From an uncultured Planktomarina sp. (GTDB lineage Bacteria; Pseudomonadota; Alphaproteobacteria; Rhodobacterales; Rhodobacteraceae): a stretch of 35,235 bases of DNA. The translations under genes and the position numbers were made by a program. This document shows positions 1-9,267 of the stretch, piece by piece; the stretch's first letter is position 1; each line of letters opens with the position of its first letter. The notes beneath the pieces are model-generated. The model was given only the letters and a program-made list of their open reading frames with translations. It did not search any database and had not been told where the DNA came from. The stretch covers positions 1-35,235 of the forward strand of contig CAJJBD010000046.1 in assembly GCA_905182325.1 (NCBI GenBank), given 5' to 3'.

Positions 1-1202
1 GGTGGGCGTTTAGTCACCACTTTTAGGGCGTCGAGCGAAAGTTGCCCCATATCTTTATCCTGAACCAAATATCCACCTAAAACCTGCCTTATGGTTTGGC
101 TTGGAGTATTCATGTCAGGGAGGTTCCCAATTGTTAATAGCCGCAAATTTTTCTTTTTAGAAAATATTTTGCGTGCCTCATCATCTGCGTCAGGTGCGAT
201 TACTACTTCTGTGAAAATCTTACAAATCTCAGTGGCTGTGGGGCCATCTAGTTTTTGGTTCAACGCTATAATGCCACCAAAGGCACTCTTCTGATCACAA
301 TTAAAGGCTGCCTGATAGGCATCTACTAATGTAGCAGCTTGGCTTACTCCACAGGGATTGGCGTGTTTAATAATGGCGCAGGCAGGTCCCTCAGATAGTT
401 CAAACTCTGCAACCAACTCTATTGCGGCATCAGTATCATTTATATTATTATAAGAAAGTGCTTTACCCTGATGCTGAACCGCCGTCGCCACGCCTGAATG
501 TGAGCCATCCTGACTATAAAAAACTGCTGACTGATGAGGATTTTCACCGTAACGCAACTCCTGCATCATAGTACCAGAAACCACTTTGTAACGAGGGTTC
601 ATTTCTGTTTCTTTGGCCATCCAATTTGAAACGGCGGCATCATAAGATGCTGTCCGCGCATATGCATTGAGTGCTAGTTTTTGACGAAAAGAATAGCTGG
701 TTGCTCCTTTAAATCGTGACAACTCATTCAATAAATTTGAATAGTCTTGAGAATCAGTGACCACGGTCACAAATTGGTGGTTTTTTGCCGCAGCGCGGAT
801 CATAGCAGGGCCACCAATATCGATGTTCTCAATAGTGGTTTTATAATTAGCGCCGCTGGCCACAGTTTCTTCAAAGGGATAAAGATTAACAATCAACAAA
901 TCGATCCCTGTAATTCCATGCTTTTCCATTGCTTCAACGTGGCTAAGGTTATTACGTAAAGCTAAGAGCCCTCCATGGACATTTGGATGTAAAGTTTTAA
1001 CACGGCCATCCATCATCTCAGGAAATCCAGTGATCGTTGCTACGTCCAGCACGTCCAATCCAGCGTCACGAATAGCCTTTGCTGAGCCACCCGTTGACAC
1101 CAACTCAACACCCTGATCCACGAGAGCATAGGCTAAATCTAGAAGACCAGTTTTATCAGATACAGAAATTAAAGCACGCTTGAGTGGTATTTGGTCAATC
1201 AT
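1..1202 (-). CDS. purH: Bifunctional AICAR formyltransferase/IMP cyclohydrolase PurH, 3' end off window
   Basis: PurH catalyses the last two steps of de novo IMP synthesis in the cytoplasm: it formylates AICAR with 10-formyl-THF, then closes the ring. The reading frame is open from an ATG at 1202 to the window edge, giving 400 codons of a protein usually near 525-530 residues, so about the last quarter is missing. Residues 1-150 form the MGS-like cyclohydrolase domain (SVSDKTG at 13-19, STGGS at 36-40, TLHPNVHGG at 70-78, NLYPF at 106-110). The formyltransferase domain follows, with RYGENPHQ at 217-224 and the catalytic Lys-His in IIKHANPCG at 277-285. It starts 38 nt after the stop of the heparinase-like gene on the same strand, so co-transcription is likely. 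Identification is firm. Confidence 0.97.
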   Translation of the reverse strand, partial: MIDQIPLKRALISVSDKTGLLDLAYALVDQGVELVSTGGSAKAIRDAGLDVLDVATITGFPEMMDGRVKTLHPNVHGGLLALRNNLSHVEAMEKHGITGIDLLIVNLYPFEETVASGANYKTTIENIDIGGPAMIRAAAKNHQFVTVVTDSQDYSNLLNELSRFKGATSYSFRQKLALNAYARTASYDAAVSNWMAKETEMNPRYKVVSGTMMQELRYGENPHQSAVFYSQDGSHSGVATAVQHQGKALSYNNINDTDAAIELVAEFELSEGPACAIIKHANPCGVSQAATLVDAYQAAFNCDQKSAFGGIIALNQKLDGPTATEICKIFTEVVIAPDADDEARKIFSKKKNLRLLTIGNLPDMNTPSQTIRQVLGGYLVQDKDMGQLSLDALKVVTKRP

Positions 1203-1240
1203 TATTAATCCTAATTATAAGCCACCGTCCAAATTTTAGT

Positions 1241-2947
1241 TTATTGAATAGCCTCTTGCGGTTTTTCAACTGTTTTGACTAGTGACCAACCAACGCGAGT
1301 TGTAAATTCCTTTATTTTTCCACTTAATACAATTTGTGAAGTTGTGCGTGGGTAAAGTAATTTATCGTCAAAATATACGCTTTCTTCAATCGACAGGATG
1401 CTCGATCCATCATGTCGGAGAACCCAAAGATCTCCATTCCTGAAGGTAAGTGAGACGGCTGATCCCCCGGCAACTAGGCTTGTATGCACATCGGGGTGGA
1501 TATGAAACTGTACCGCATACTTGAGTTCCCCAGAACATTGTCCACGCATCTTATCAAATTGTTTCACATCTTTCTTATTGGGTGGATACAGTTCATCCTC
1601 ACCAATCAACCCACTACCATCAACAGGGAGATCAAGCGTGCGGACATGCATCAACCCATGGCTACCTTGGTAACCATTATGATTTATCCTGAGACGAGCT
1701 CCATCAATGGCTCGAGTTTTTTGAACCTTTATAATCTTTGGTACATCCTGAAGGTAACTCAAATGCCTTTGGGCACCCTTGGAAAACCAAGAAGAATTGA
1801 CACCCTCAATTGTCATTGTTGAGTGTGAAGCAGTACAGCGACCAGCCAGGTGAAAATTATCTCCAAAGCTTGAGCCTGATCCACAGCTAACAATTAAGGG
1901 AGTACGCCCTGTAGAAAGCTCAAGCCCGCACGTGGAGGCATGCGCATTGAAACTGTCAGGACCAGAGTTGGGTGCTGCAGCATCAATAATTACCGTTGTC
2001 GATCCTGACGTGAACCGGGAAAATCCCATAGCATTTTCTTGAGGGATCGATGGTCGTACTTCAGAGGCTGCTAGCGTTTGGTCCAAAAAGTATTCACTTC
2101 CCGAACTTCCCCCATGAAAACGAGCTAGAGTTCCGTCACCATGCCTCAAGCTGCGAAGAACTGGCGCCATTTTTGAAATTCTGTTTAATAACGGCTCAGG
2201 AATTTGCACCCCAGCTAAGTTAAGGGTTATTTTAATTTGAATTAGTAGGCCAAAAACCTTAAGGAGCTCTTCTGGGTTTCGAGATAGCAAAGTACCATCT
2301 GAAGTAATCTGAGCAACACATTCAGCCTCAAGTATTTTTAAACTTGTCGCTCCTAAGTGATCCATTCCCACCAACGAATATCCCGCGCAGACAAGACCAC
2401 ACAACGCTTCCAAGCGCGCCACACCAGTCGAAAATTGCTGCCAACGCCGTGATAAAAAAACTGTTTGTAATGCCAAAGAATGATGAAAAAGATCTACTGA
2501 ATTTTTTGGGAGAGCGTTTTTAATAAAAATTGAGTGGTTAATCCAGCATGTTAATCGGCGTCCAGTTAGATCAGGATTCCATCCTAGACCTTTACCCATT
2601 CCAAACTTTGAAACCCACTCCAAGAGCCAAGTTTGTGCTCGGTTGCGTGCTTCACTGTCACCAACGGCCGCGATATCATCCAGCCAGCCAAACCCATGTA
2701 ATTTAGCCTCAAACAAATCAGAGGGCATCGACTGGTTCCAAATGGAACCATCACCAACTTCCATGACCTGACCTTTTATTAAGAAATTGCCTTCAACCAG
2801 CTGTTTTCCACGATCATAGTTACCAATAGTCCATGGTTCAGGCGCACTTAATAAACCGTTGGGTGCCCGGGACCAAGCGGCCCGACGCAAATGCCAACAG
2901 TTTTTTGTTTGAGTTAACCGGGACAACCGGTATGGACTATCTCTCAC
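1241..2947 (-). CDS. Heparinase II/III-family protein
   Basis: This 568-residue protein resembles the heparinase II/III-like proteins that I recall next to purH and rsmB in roseobacters. The N-terminal half (about 20-290) is predicted helical, like the alpha/alpha-toroid of polysaccharide lyases, and includes the family-like stretch WLDDIAAVGD. The C-terminal half (about 300-545) is beta-rich, like the Hepar_II_III sandwich, with ASHSTMTIEG and VQFHIHPDVHTSL as probable conserved His-containing motifs. No clear signal peptide is visible, so where it acts (exopolysaccharide, cell wall) is unknown. The only in-frame start after the upstream stop at 2981-2983 is GTG at 2947. It lies 78 nt after rsmB and 38 nt before purH. 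The family is fairly sure; the substrate is not known. Confidence 0.85.
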   Translation of the reverse strand: MRDSPYRLSRLTQTKNCWHLRRAAWSRAPNGLLSAPEPWTIGNYDRGKQLVEGNFLIKGQVMEVGDGSIWNQSMPSDLFEAKLHGFGWLDDIAAVGDSEARNRAQTWLLEWVSKFGMGKGLGWNPDLTGRRLTCWINHSIFIKNALPKNSVDLFHHSLALQTVFLSRRWQQFSTGVARLEALCGLVCAGYSLVGMDHLGATSLKILEAECVAQITSDGTLLSRNPEELLKVFGLLIQIKITLNLAGVQIPEPLLNRISKMAPVLRSLRHGDGTLARFHGGSSGSEYFLDQTLAASEVRPSIPQENAMGFSRFTSGSTTVIIDAAAPNSGPDSFNAHASTCGLELSTGRTPLIVSCGSGSSFGDNFHLAGRCTASHSTMTIEGVNSSWFSKGAQRHLSYLQDVPKIIKVQKTRAIDGARLRINHNGYQGSHGLMHVRTLDLPVDGSGLIGEDELYPPNKKDVKQFDKMRGQCSGELKYAVQFHIHPDVHTSLVAGGSAVSLTFRNGDLWVLRHDGSSILSIEESVYFDDKLLYPRTTSQIVLSGKIKEFTTRVGWSLVKTVEKPQEAIQ

Positions 2948-3025
2948 AGGAATGGGCGCCCCTGATGTTTCACAATACCATTATATAATAAGCCCAACAT
3001 TTAGCTTGTGTCACCCCAGTAAATC

Positions 3026-4360
3026 TCAACCTAGTCGATTAAGGCGAATGATATAAAAACCGTCCATGCCACCAAGGTCTGGCCAGAAATCAGGGCGTAA
3101 CCGGAAGCCACCCTCTTTAGTACGCCATTTTTCATCCATGCCCATTGGAGTTGTGGAGTCAGCAACAAAGCTATCATTTTCCTTAAGAAAATTTTCCGCT
3201 TGAACTTCGCCTTCATCAGGGATCAGCGAACACGTACAAAATACCAAACGACCGCCAAGCTTCACGCGTTTTGCTGCCGCAGTAAGCATTTCTGTTTGCA
3301 AGCTAATTAGCTCTGAAATACCAGTGCCATCTTTAGAAAAAGGCAAGTCTGGGTGCCGTCGAATTGTACCCGTTGAGGAACATGGTGCATCCAATAACAC
3401 AGCGTCAAAGTGACGTGAATCTTCCCAATCTAAAATATTAGCAATAATTGTTTCAGCGTTGAATTTTGTGCGAGTTAGGTTTTCAGCAACTCGTTTCATT
3501 CGCTGTGGCGAAATATCAAGAGCCGTGACTTCCGCCCTCGCCGCTGCCATTTGCATAGTTTTTCCACCAGGCGCCGCACAGACATCTAAAACTGTTTCAC
3601 CAACCTGCAGCCCAAGCCACGTAACTGGCCAAGACGCTGAGGCGTCCTGAACCCACCACTTACCCTCTGTGAAGCCCTCAAGAGATGATATCTGCCCTGG
3701 TTCATTCAACCGGACCGACCCATTAGGTAGCACGGTTCCATTTAATTTTTTAGCCCACAATTTCGTTTCACTGGTAACGGTCAAGTCGACAGCGGCACCA
3801 CGCATATGGGCAGTCTCCAGGGCCATTACTGTCCCATTTCCATAGGCGTCTTTTAATGGATTTCGAAGCCATTTTGGCATCATCTGGACTGGAGACTTAT
3901 CCCATTTTCCAGCAACATCAGCAACTGCTTTGCGCAACACCGCATTAATCAAACCTTTAAAGGCCCGGGTTTTTCCATTCGCAGCACAAATTGAAACCAA
4001 GTCATTAACAACGGCATGCGCTGGGGCTCCAAGGCCAACGATCTCAACAACGCCTAAACGCAAGACATTCAAAACCTCCACAGCTGGCAACTTTGCTAAA
4101 TGTGGGCGTAGGGCGCGGTCCGCTCTGCCTACGTGTCTTAAAGTATGGGTCGCTAAACGTTGCGCGCGTGCACGGTCCTCGGGTTGCAAGGCCTGGAACT
4201 CATTTGATTGTGTAAGCTCTGAGAGTTGCTTTTGATCAGTCATCACAGCGTTTAAAATTCGAACCGCTTCCTGGCGAGCAATATTTAAAATCACTCGTTT
4301 TGCTGTTTTGCCAGCTAAAGAAGTTCCAGGTCGACCTGTTTTTTGCTGGGGATGCGGCAT
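3026..4360 (-). CDS. rsmB: 16S rRNA (cytosine-5)-methyltransferase RsmB (Fmu/Sun)
   Basis: RsmB methylates C967 of 16S rRNA using S-adenosylmethionine. The 444-residue protein has an N-terminal NusB-like RNA-binding domain (about 22-150) and a Rossmann methyltransferase domain. The SAM-binding motif is CAAPGGKT at 261-268. Motif IV, DAPCSSTG at 324-331, carries the product-release cysteine (C327). Motif VI, CTCS at 375-378, carries the catalytic cysteine (C377). Length is normal for the family. The ATG at 4360 lies 43 nt from the divergently transcribed SDHAF4-family gene. It appears to lead the rsmB-heparinase-like-purH transcription unit. Confidence 0.96.
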   Translation of the reverse strand: MPHPQQKTGRPGTSLAGKTAKRVILNIARQEAVRILNAVMTDQKQLSELTQSNEFQALQPEDRARAQRLATHTLRHVGRADRALRPHLAKLPAVEVLNVLRLGVVEIVGLGAPAHAVVNDLVSICAANGKTRAFKGLINAVLRKAVADVAGKWDKSPVQMMPKWLRNPLKDAYGNGTVMALETAHMRGAAVDLTVTSETKLWAKKLNGTVLPNGSVRLNEPGQISSLEGFTEGKWWVQDASASWPVTWLGLQVGETVLDVCAAPGGKTMQMAAARAEVTALDISPQRMKRVAENLTRTKFNAETIIANILDWEDSRHFDAVLLDAPCSSTGTIRRHPDLPFSKDGTGISELISLQTEMLTAAAKRVKLGGRLVFCTCSLIPDEGEVQAENFLKENDSFVADSTTPMGMDEKWRTKEGGFRLRPDFWPDLGGMDGFYIIRLNRLG

Positions 4361-4403
4361 TTACTATCCTTGTGGTTTTATCAAACCGGCGTATATCAAC
4401 CTT

Positions 4404-4583
4404 ATGACAGAAAACAAGAAACTCAAACTGGCAGACGCAGCTGAACGTGCCCTGGCTGAAGCCACAGCCCGCAAAGAGTCAGCCAAAGCAAAACAATTGC
4501 CTACTGAACTTGGCGGTAGGGATGGCCCTGAGCCCATAAGGTTTGGTGATTGGGAGCGCAAAGGCATCGCTGTAGACTTTTAA
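4404..4583 (+). CDS. SDHAF4-family small protein (DUF1674)
   Basis: This is a 59-residue protein starting at ATG 4404. The frame is open further upstream, but that part overlaps rsmB and does not look like the family. The highly charged, alanine-rich N-terminal half is followed by the diagnostic C-terminus ELGGRDGPEPIRFGDWERKG with terminal DF, which matches DUF1674. The eukaryotic member, SDHAF4/Sdh8, protects flavinylated SdhA during succinate dehydrogenase assembly. A similar role in bacteria is inference. It diverges from rsmB and converges with the secreted-protein gene ending at 4586, leaving only 2 nt between stops. No strong Shine-Dalgarno is visible. Confidence 0.88.
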   Translation: MTENKKLKLADAAERALAEATARKESAKAKQLPTELGGRDGPEPIRFGDWERKGIAVDF

Positions 4584-4585
4584 GC

Positions 4586-4957
4586 CTAATCCACCGCAGG
4601 AATTGGTTTGATTGAAAACTGGGCACTTGCGCCCGATCCACGGTCGCTTGTGAATTTTATTTTTTTATTTTTAATAGAAACTTCCTGGCAGTTGTACCCA
4701 ATATCCCGTTCTCCCCAAAGCATAGACCTACAAAAAAAACCACCTTGCCATTTCCAGTCACCAACGACGTCCCAGCCCATTGCTTTGCCTTCAATCGTCC
4801 CATCTTCAATAATTTTCAGTTTGATGCCAAACAGGCGAAGATGAAGTACTTTGTTTGAAACCACGTCAAGAAGTGCCGAGCGTTCAGAAATAAGTTCATC
4901 TGCCTGTGCAGAGGCAGCAAAAAAACTAAATAGAAAAGTAAGAAAAAGATTACGCAT
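4586..4957 (-). CDS. Small secreted protein of unknown function downstream of dapB
   Basis: This 123-residue protein begins at ATG 4957, where a typical Sec signal peptide starts (MRNLF, hydrophobic core, likely cleavage after AQA near residue 19). A longer frame upstream overlaps dapB and would bury the signal, so I reject it. The mature part contains KAMGWDVVGDWKWQGGFFCR, then CQE, then TSDRGSGASAQFSI. It has two cysteines that could form a disulfide, and it is probably beta-rich and periplasmic. From memory, similar proteins in Rhodobacterales carry the label 'dihydrodipicolinate reductase', but nothing here looks like DapB and that label is probably transferred from the neighbour. It lies 52 nt after dapB and is probably co-transcribed. 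Function unknown. Confidence 0.82.
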   Translation of the reverse strand: MRNLFLTFLFSFFAASAQADELISERSALLDVVSNKVLHLRLFGIKLKIIEDGTIEGKAMGWDVVGDWKWQGGFFCRSMLWGERDIGYNCQEVSIKNKKIKFTSDRGSGASAQFSIKPIPAVD

Positions 4958-5009
4958 TTTTATATCACGGCTTATTTTGTTAAATTTATGTACCAAATAT
5001 TGTGCTAAA

Positions 5010-5819
5010 TCACATCCCAAGCACATCCATCATGTCGTACTGACCCGGTTTTTGAGTTTGCCCCCAAAGAGCAGCCTTCAGTGCGCCACGGGCAAATATT
5101 TTTCTATCTGTTGCCACATGACGAAGTACAATTTGCTCACCAGCAGCTGCAAAAAGTACGTCATGTTCACCTATAATATCACCACCACGGATCGACGCAA
5201 ATCCAATATTACCTTGCTTTCGCGCAGCTACTAAACCGTCTCGAGCACCACCACGGACATCGGCCAACTTCACACCGCGCCCAGCAGCTGCAGCATTACC
5301 CAACATCAATGCAGTACCAGATGGAGCATCCACTTTATGCCGATGGTGAGATTCAATAATTTCAATGTCAAAATCTTCATCTAGCGCAGCAGAAACTTTT
5401 TCAGTTAACTTGGTCAAAATGTTAACTCCCAAAGACATATTACCAGCCCTTACAATTACAGCATGACGACTGGCGGGTTCGAGGGCTGCAATCTGTTCGT
5501 CACTCATCCCCGTAGTCCCAATTACATGAACAGCGCGCGCCTGAGCTGCTAGTGCGGCAAATTCAATTGTGGCATTCGGGGCAGTAAAATCGATTATGGC
5601 TTGCGAAATAGCAAAAGCTTTTAAGGGGTCATCAGTGACAATTATTCCGTTAGTACTGCCCCCCATCACCTCTCCCAAATCAGAACCTATCCAGGGATGG
5701 CCAGCTCGTTCTACAGCGCCGACCAGGCTGGCCTTATCACTTTCAAGAACTTCTTTGAGTAGCATTTGTCCCATGCGTCCAGATACACCAGTGATTGTTA
5801 TTCCAGGATTTTTCACCAT
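5010..5819 (-). CDS. dapB: 4-hydroxy-tetrahydrodipicolinate reductase DapB
   Basis: DapB reduces 4-hydroxy-tetrahydrodipicolinate with NAD(P)H in the diaminopimelate/lysine pathway. The 269-residue protein starts at ATG 5819, preceded by the strong Shine-Dalgarno AAGGAGA; the open frame upstream has no homologous look. Visible are the nucleotide-binding loop [10 protein letters not shown] near the N-terminus, the IDFTAPNAT segment, GTTGMSDEQ, the catalytic region [16 protein letters not shown] and a C-terminal MMDVLGM. Length and motifs are normal. It is divergent from rbfA with 78 nt between, which must hold both promoters. A second lysine-pathway gene, dapF, lies at 29509. Confidence 0.97.
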   Translation of the reverse strand: MVKNPGITITGVSGRMGQMLLKEVLESDKASLVGAVERAGHPWIGSDLGEVMGGSTNGIIVTDDPLKAFAISQAIIDFTAPNATIEFAALAAQARAVHVIGTTGMSDEQIAALEPASRHAVIVRAGNMSLGVNILTKLTEKVSAALDEDFDIEIIESHHRHKVDAPSGTALMLGNAAAAGRGVKLADVRGGARDGLVAARKQGNIGFASIRGGDIIGEHDVLFAAAGEQIVLRHVATDRKIFARGALKAALWGQTQKPGQYDMMDVLGM

Positions 5820-5897
5820 GACGTTCTCCTTTATTGCGTATTTGGCGCAAAGTTTTGCCACTTGCAAACCTAATAGCACAAGGCCTATGTCCCACTT

Positions 5898-6293
5898 ATG
5901 GCAAAAACAAGAGCATATCAAAGCGCGGGGCCGTCACAACGGCAATTGAAAGTTGGCGAAGTTATTCGTCGAACTATGTCTGAGATATTAGCACGTGGTG
6001 AGATACATGATCCAGAGCTCAACCGTATTTCAGTAACTATTTCTGAAGTTACCACATCCCCAGACCTTCAGATTGCAACGGTTTACGTAATGCCTCTGGG
6101 TGGCAACCAGTATGCAGAAACAATCGCAGCCCTAGCAAAAAATAAGGGACAAATAAGAAGTCTGGTTGGACGCAAAGCTGGGCTCAAGTATGCGCCAGAT
6201 TTGCGCTTTAGAATAGATGAAACATTCGATAGAATAGACAACACACGTAAGTTATTTGACCGCGAAGATGTGCGGCGCGACTTAGACGATTAA
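5898..6293 (+). CDS. rbfA: Ribosome-binding factor A
   Basis: RbfA is a KH-fold protein that binds the immature 30S subunit and assists 16S rRNA 5'-end maturation, including in the cold. The 131-residue protein has the family's N-terminal pattern ([19 protein letters not shown]), the central [19 protein letters not shown] strand region and the C-terminal helix [11 protein letters not shown]. The ATG at 5898 is the first in frame after the divergent dapB promoter region. It opens the rbfA-truB unit, with truB 96 nt downstream, a common alphaproteobacterial pairing. Confidence 0.95.
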   Translation: MAKTRAYQSAGPSQRQLKVGEVIRRTMSEILARGEIHDPELNRISVTISEVTTSPDLQIATVYVMPLGGNQYAETIAALAKNKGQIRSLVGRKAGLKYAPDLRFRIDETFDRIDNTRKLFDREDVRRDLDD

Positions 6294-6389
6294 GCCCTTA
6301 TCAGCTCAAATTTTAGCTCTACAACAGACAGAGATTGAGTTTGTTTATGCGACGCGCTACTGCAACCTGCTTTAAAAGAAGAGGACAAT

Positions 6390-7301
6390 ATGGGACGTAC
6401 CCGCAAAGGACGCAATATTTCTGGTTGGCTCATTGTTGATAAACCTATCGGCCTGACAAGCTCTGCAGTTGTGAACAAGGTTCGTTGGGCTTTTGATGCC
6501 AAAAAAGCTGGTCACGCTGGTACGTTGGATCCTGAGGCTACTGGCCTTCTAGCAATCGCTTTAGGTGAGGCTACCAAAACTATACCGTATATCACAGACG
6601 CCGAAAAAGCTTATGAGTTTGTTATAAAGTTGGGTGCCGCAACAAATACAGATGACGCTGAAGGTGAGATCATTGCAACTTCTCTAAGCCGTCCCGCAGA
6701 TGCTGAGATAATTAATGAGTTGCAATCTTTTATTGGCGAGACGATGCAAGTGCCTCCTAAATTTTCTGCTGTCAAAATAGATGGAGAACGCGCCTATAAG
6801 TTAGCGAGGGCGGGTGAGGAAGTAGAAATTTCTGCTCGTCCCCTTTTTGTATCAGAGTTAACCTTAATAGACCGTCCCACTGTTAATAGTGTTGTATTGG
6901 GAATGACCTGCGGCAAGGGTGGTTATGTTCGTGCTGTTGCTCGCGATCTTGGCCAGGCTTTGGGATGTTATGCTCACGTCACAAAACTTCGCCGAATATG
7001 GTCTGGTCCATTTGATCTGGAAAATTCTGTCACACTTGAAACTTTAGAACCATTCGCCAGAACTCTTAAAATTGATAAATATTTACGTCCCCTAGAGGAT
7101 GGATTAGCAGATTTGTCCAAGGGGACGACAAATGCGGAGGGGGCTGCCAAACTTCAAAACGGAAACCCAGCCATTTGCTTTACTAATGCTGAATACGGTG
7201 ATGAGATTTGGGTAAGCTACGAGGGCAAAGCCCAAGCTATTGGCCATTTCAGATCAGGTGAAATCTTCCCCAACCGCGTAATTCTTCAGAAAATCGATTA
7301 G
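6390..7301 (+). CDS. truB: tRNA pseudouridine(55) synthase TruB
   Basis: TruB makes pseudouridine 55 in the T-loop of tRNAs. The 303-residue protein carries GWLIVDKPIGLTSS (12-25) and the catalytic motif GHAGTLDPEATGLL, with the nucleophilic Asp at residue 47. KIDGERAYKLARAGEEVE and the C-terminal PUA-like region are also present. The start at ATG 6390 follows AGAGGACA, a good ribosome-binding site. It lies 96 nt after rbfA in the same direction. Length is normal. Confidence 0.96.
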   Translation: MGRTRKGRNISGWLIVDKPIGLTSSAVVNKVRWAFDAKKAGHAGTLDPEATGLLAIALGEATKTIPYITDAEKAYEFVIKLGAATNTDDAEGEIIATSLSRPADAEIINELQSFIGETMQVPPKFSAVKIDGERAYKLARAGEEVEISARPLFVSELTLIDRPTVNSVVLGMTCGKGGYVRAVARDLGQALGCYAHVTKLRRIWSGPFDLENSVTLETLEPFARTLKIDKYLRPLEDGLADLSKGTTNAEGAAKLQNGNPAICFTNAEYGDEIWVSYEGKAQAIGHFRSGEIFPNRVILQKID

Positions 7302-7351
7302 AGTTATATCGATCACTTGAACTAATTCTTTTGATCCCACACACTGATTTT

Positions 7352-7858
7352 ATGATTACAAGATCTCACACCAAAGGCGATGCAAATAGCATTGCTATAT
7401 ATTCTGATTGTGAGCAATACAGGTATGCTTTGACGCGGGTATGGAAGTTTGAAGCGTCCCGCCTGGTATTTGTAATGTTAAACCCTTCCACTGCAACTGA
7501 AGTTCAAAATGACCCAACCGTGGAGCGCTGCGAACGAAGAGCGCGAACTTTGGGGTTTGGCAGTCTCCAAGTAACCAACATTTTTGCCTGGCGAGACACT
7601 GACCCCAAAAAGATGCGAACCGCCAAAGATCCAATTGGTCCAAACAATGACAAAACTATTATGGAAGCCTGCAGCTGGGGAGATCAAATAATTGCTGCAT
7701 GGGGAACCCACGGCGCTCACCTAAACCGTGGAGTTCAGGTAAAGCAGATCTTGCTTAGCTCTGACAAACCAGTTTTTCATCTAGGCATATCTAAAGGGGG
7801 ACACCCCAAGCATCCCCTTTACATCGCCTATTCACAAAAACCAGAAAAATGGGCATGA
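7352..7858 (+). CDS. DUF1643-family protein
   Basis: The protein is 168 residues if started at ATG 7352. A TTG at 7331 would add seven residues, and neither start has a strong Shine-Dalgarno. The DUF1643 signature is clear: FVMLNPSTATEVQNDPTVER, then LGFGSLQVTNIFAWRDTDPK, IAAWGTHG and HLGISKGGHPKHPLY at the C-terminus. The family is widespread, of unknown biochemical role, and sometimes suspected of nucleic-acid-related function. It sits 50 nt after truB, and its stop overlaps the next gene's start (ATGA at 7855-7858), suggesting translational coupling to the hydrolase. Confidence 0.9.
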   Translation: MITRSHTKGDANSIAIYSDCEQYRYALTRVWKFEASRLVFVMLNPSTATEVQNDPTVERCERRARTLGFGSLQVTNIFAWRDTDPKKMRTAKDPIGPNNDKTIMEACSWGDQIIAAWGTHGAHLNRGVQVKQILLSSDKPVFHLGISKGGHPKHPLYIAYSQKPEKWA

Positions 7859-8739
7859 TTGAAGGCTTCAGAAAATCGATGGTGCATTGTAATGGTGTTG
7901 AGCTAGCCGTGCATCGGTCTGGCAAAGGAACACCACTGGTTTTACTCCATGGTTACCCCCAGAATCATATGTGTTGGGAAACAGTCGCACCCACACTGGC
8001 AAAATCAAATGACGTAATAATTCCAGATTTACGTGGTTATGGTGACAGCAGCGCACCCAGTAATGACCTCAAAAACTCTACGTACTCAAAACGTACAATG
8101 GCTCAAGATATCGCTGAACTGCTCACAAAACTAAATATTACCCAAGCACACTTATTAGGCCATGATCGAGGGGCCCGTGTTGCATATCGGTTTGCTCTAG
8201 ATCATCCAACTCGTTTAAAAAAATTAGGCATCATTGAGATTGTTCCAACAGGTGATTTTTGGGCCAATTGGAACGCCGATTTGGCGATGGCTGCTTATCA
8301 CTGGACATTTCTGGCCCAACCTGCGCCACTTCCAGAACGTATGATTGGCGCAGATCCTGCAGAGTATATCAAGTGGACACTGAAGCAATGGACCCTAAAA
8401 AAAAATCTCGATATTTTTTCACCAGCAGCTTTAAAAAGTTATATTAACCAGGCAGGAGATCCAACCCGGATCCATGCCATGTGTTCAGATTATCGAGCTG
8501 GAGCAACATTTGACCGCACTTTAGACGTTACTGATTATGAAGGAGGACGGCGTATCATTTCGCCAATACATTTTTTATATGGAGCACATGGGTTTCCCGC
8601 TAAATGTGGCAACGCTGAAGCGCTTTGGAGAAAATGGGCAGAAAATGTGGAGGCTAGTATCTGTGAGGCAGGCCATTTTGTAATGGAGGAAAACCCTCAA
8701 GCAGTATTGGATGTCTTTCTCCCTTTTTTTAAAAATTGA
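7855..8739 (+). CDS. Alpha/beta hydrolase, fluoroacetate/haloacetate dehalogenase-like
   Basis: This is a 294-residue alpha/beta hydrolase with an aspartate nucleophile, the type that opens C-halogen or epoxide bonds via an ester intermediate. Numbered from ATG 7855, it shows HGYPQ (32-36), PDLRGYGDS (57-65) and GHDRGAR (102-108). Asp104 is thus the likely nucleophile, and Arg105 and Arg108 the carboxylate-binding pair of fluoroacetate dehalogenases. His149-Trp150 in YHWTFLAQPAPLPERMIGAD fits the halide pocket, SDYRAGAT carries a further pocket tyrosine, and the C-terminal AGHF supplies the catalytic His. An Asp expected near residue 128 appears as Glu. An in-frame ATG at 7849 is possible, but the ATGA overlap at 7855 favours coupling to the upstream gene. 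The real substrate is unknown. Confidence 0.85.
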   Translation: MIEGFRKSMVHCNGVELAVHRSGKGTPLVLLHGYPQNHMCWETVAPTLAKSNDVIIPDLRGYGDSSAPSNDLKNSTYSKRTMAQDIAELLTKLNITQAHLLGHDRGARVAYRFALDHPTRLKKLGIIEIVPTGDFWANWNADLAMAAYHWTFLAQPAPLPERMIGADPAEYIKWTLKQWTLKKNLDIFSPAALKSYINQAGDPTRIHAMCSDYRAGATFDRTLDVTDYEGGRRIISPIHFLYGAHGFPAKCGNAEALWRKWAENVEASICEAGHFVMEENPQAVLDVFLPFFKN

Positions 8740-8912
8740 CCTGTAAGCCCAATCAATTTGTGAATCGCTATAGATTGAGGCCACCGTTGAAGCTTTCCAG
8801 CCTCACCTTTGAACCCAAAACAACCGTCTATAAAAAACCATTTTAATAGTCTTTCCTTTTAACTGAAAGTTCCCTATGCACACTCATCATTCAGATTCTG
8901 TTTGATAACTCC

Positions 8913-8948
8913 ATGGGCCTTGCTGGACGACATCCCGGCCTGCGCCAT
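8913..8948 (+). promoter_or_regulatory. Possible structured rpsO leader
   Basis: Within the 237-nt gap before rpsO is a GC-rich patch bounded by ATGGGC (from 8913) and a near-complement GCGCCAT (ending 8948), with GGCC elements inside. It sits about 30 nt before the start codon. S15 mRNAs are autoregulated through leader structures in several bacterial phyla, so this could be such an element, but the fold is imperfect and I match it to no known family. The rest of the gap shows nothing convincing. Confidence 0.25.
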
Positions 8949-8976
8949 AACCCTTAACATGTAGAAGGAGATCCCG

Positions 8977-9246
8977 ATGTCGATTTCAGCTGAAGAAAAA
9001 GCCCGTTTGATGAAGGAATTTGCCACCAAAGAGGGTGACACTGGTTCCCCAGAGGTACAAGTAGCTGTCCTTTCGTCTCGCATTGCTACTTTGACCGAAC
9101 ACTTTAAAATACATAAAAAAGACAACCACGGACGCCGCGGTTTGTTAAAAATGGTGGCAACACGTCGGAAATTACTTGATTACGCACGAGCCAAAGATGA
9201 AGCTCGTTACCAAGATCTAATCAAACGTTTAGGCTTACGCCGCTAA
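8977..9246 (+). CDS. rpsO: 30S ribosomal protein S15
   Basis: S15 binds the central domain of 16S rRNA early in 30S assembly. The 89-residue sequence is full length and typical: [17 protein letters not shown], then [35 protein letters not shown] and a C-terminal LIKRLGLRR. The start at ATG 8977 follows the excellent Shine-Dalgarno AGAAGGAGAT. It is followed by an intrinsic terminator and then pnp, the classic rpsO-pnp order. Confidence 0.99.
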   Translation: MSISAEEKARLMKEFATKEGDTGSPEVQVAVLSSRIATLTEHFKIHKKDNHGRRGLLKMVATRRKLLDYARAKDEARYQDLIKRLGLRR

Positions 9247-9267
9247 ATTTTTTTACATTAGAGACTA

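Noticed and set aside
4364-4567. 67-codon minus-strand frame opposite the SDHAF4-family gene
   Set aside because: It mirrors a well-recognised DUF1674 gene, has no ribosome-binding site and shows low-complexity serine/alanine translation.
5820-5921. Longer dapB start (about 34 extra residues)
   Set aside because: The extension is cysteine-rich, unlike DapB, and overlaps the rbfA start. The ATG at 5819 has a strong Shine-Dalgarno.
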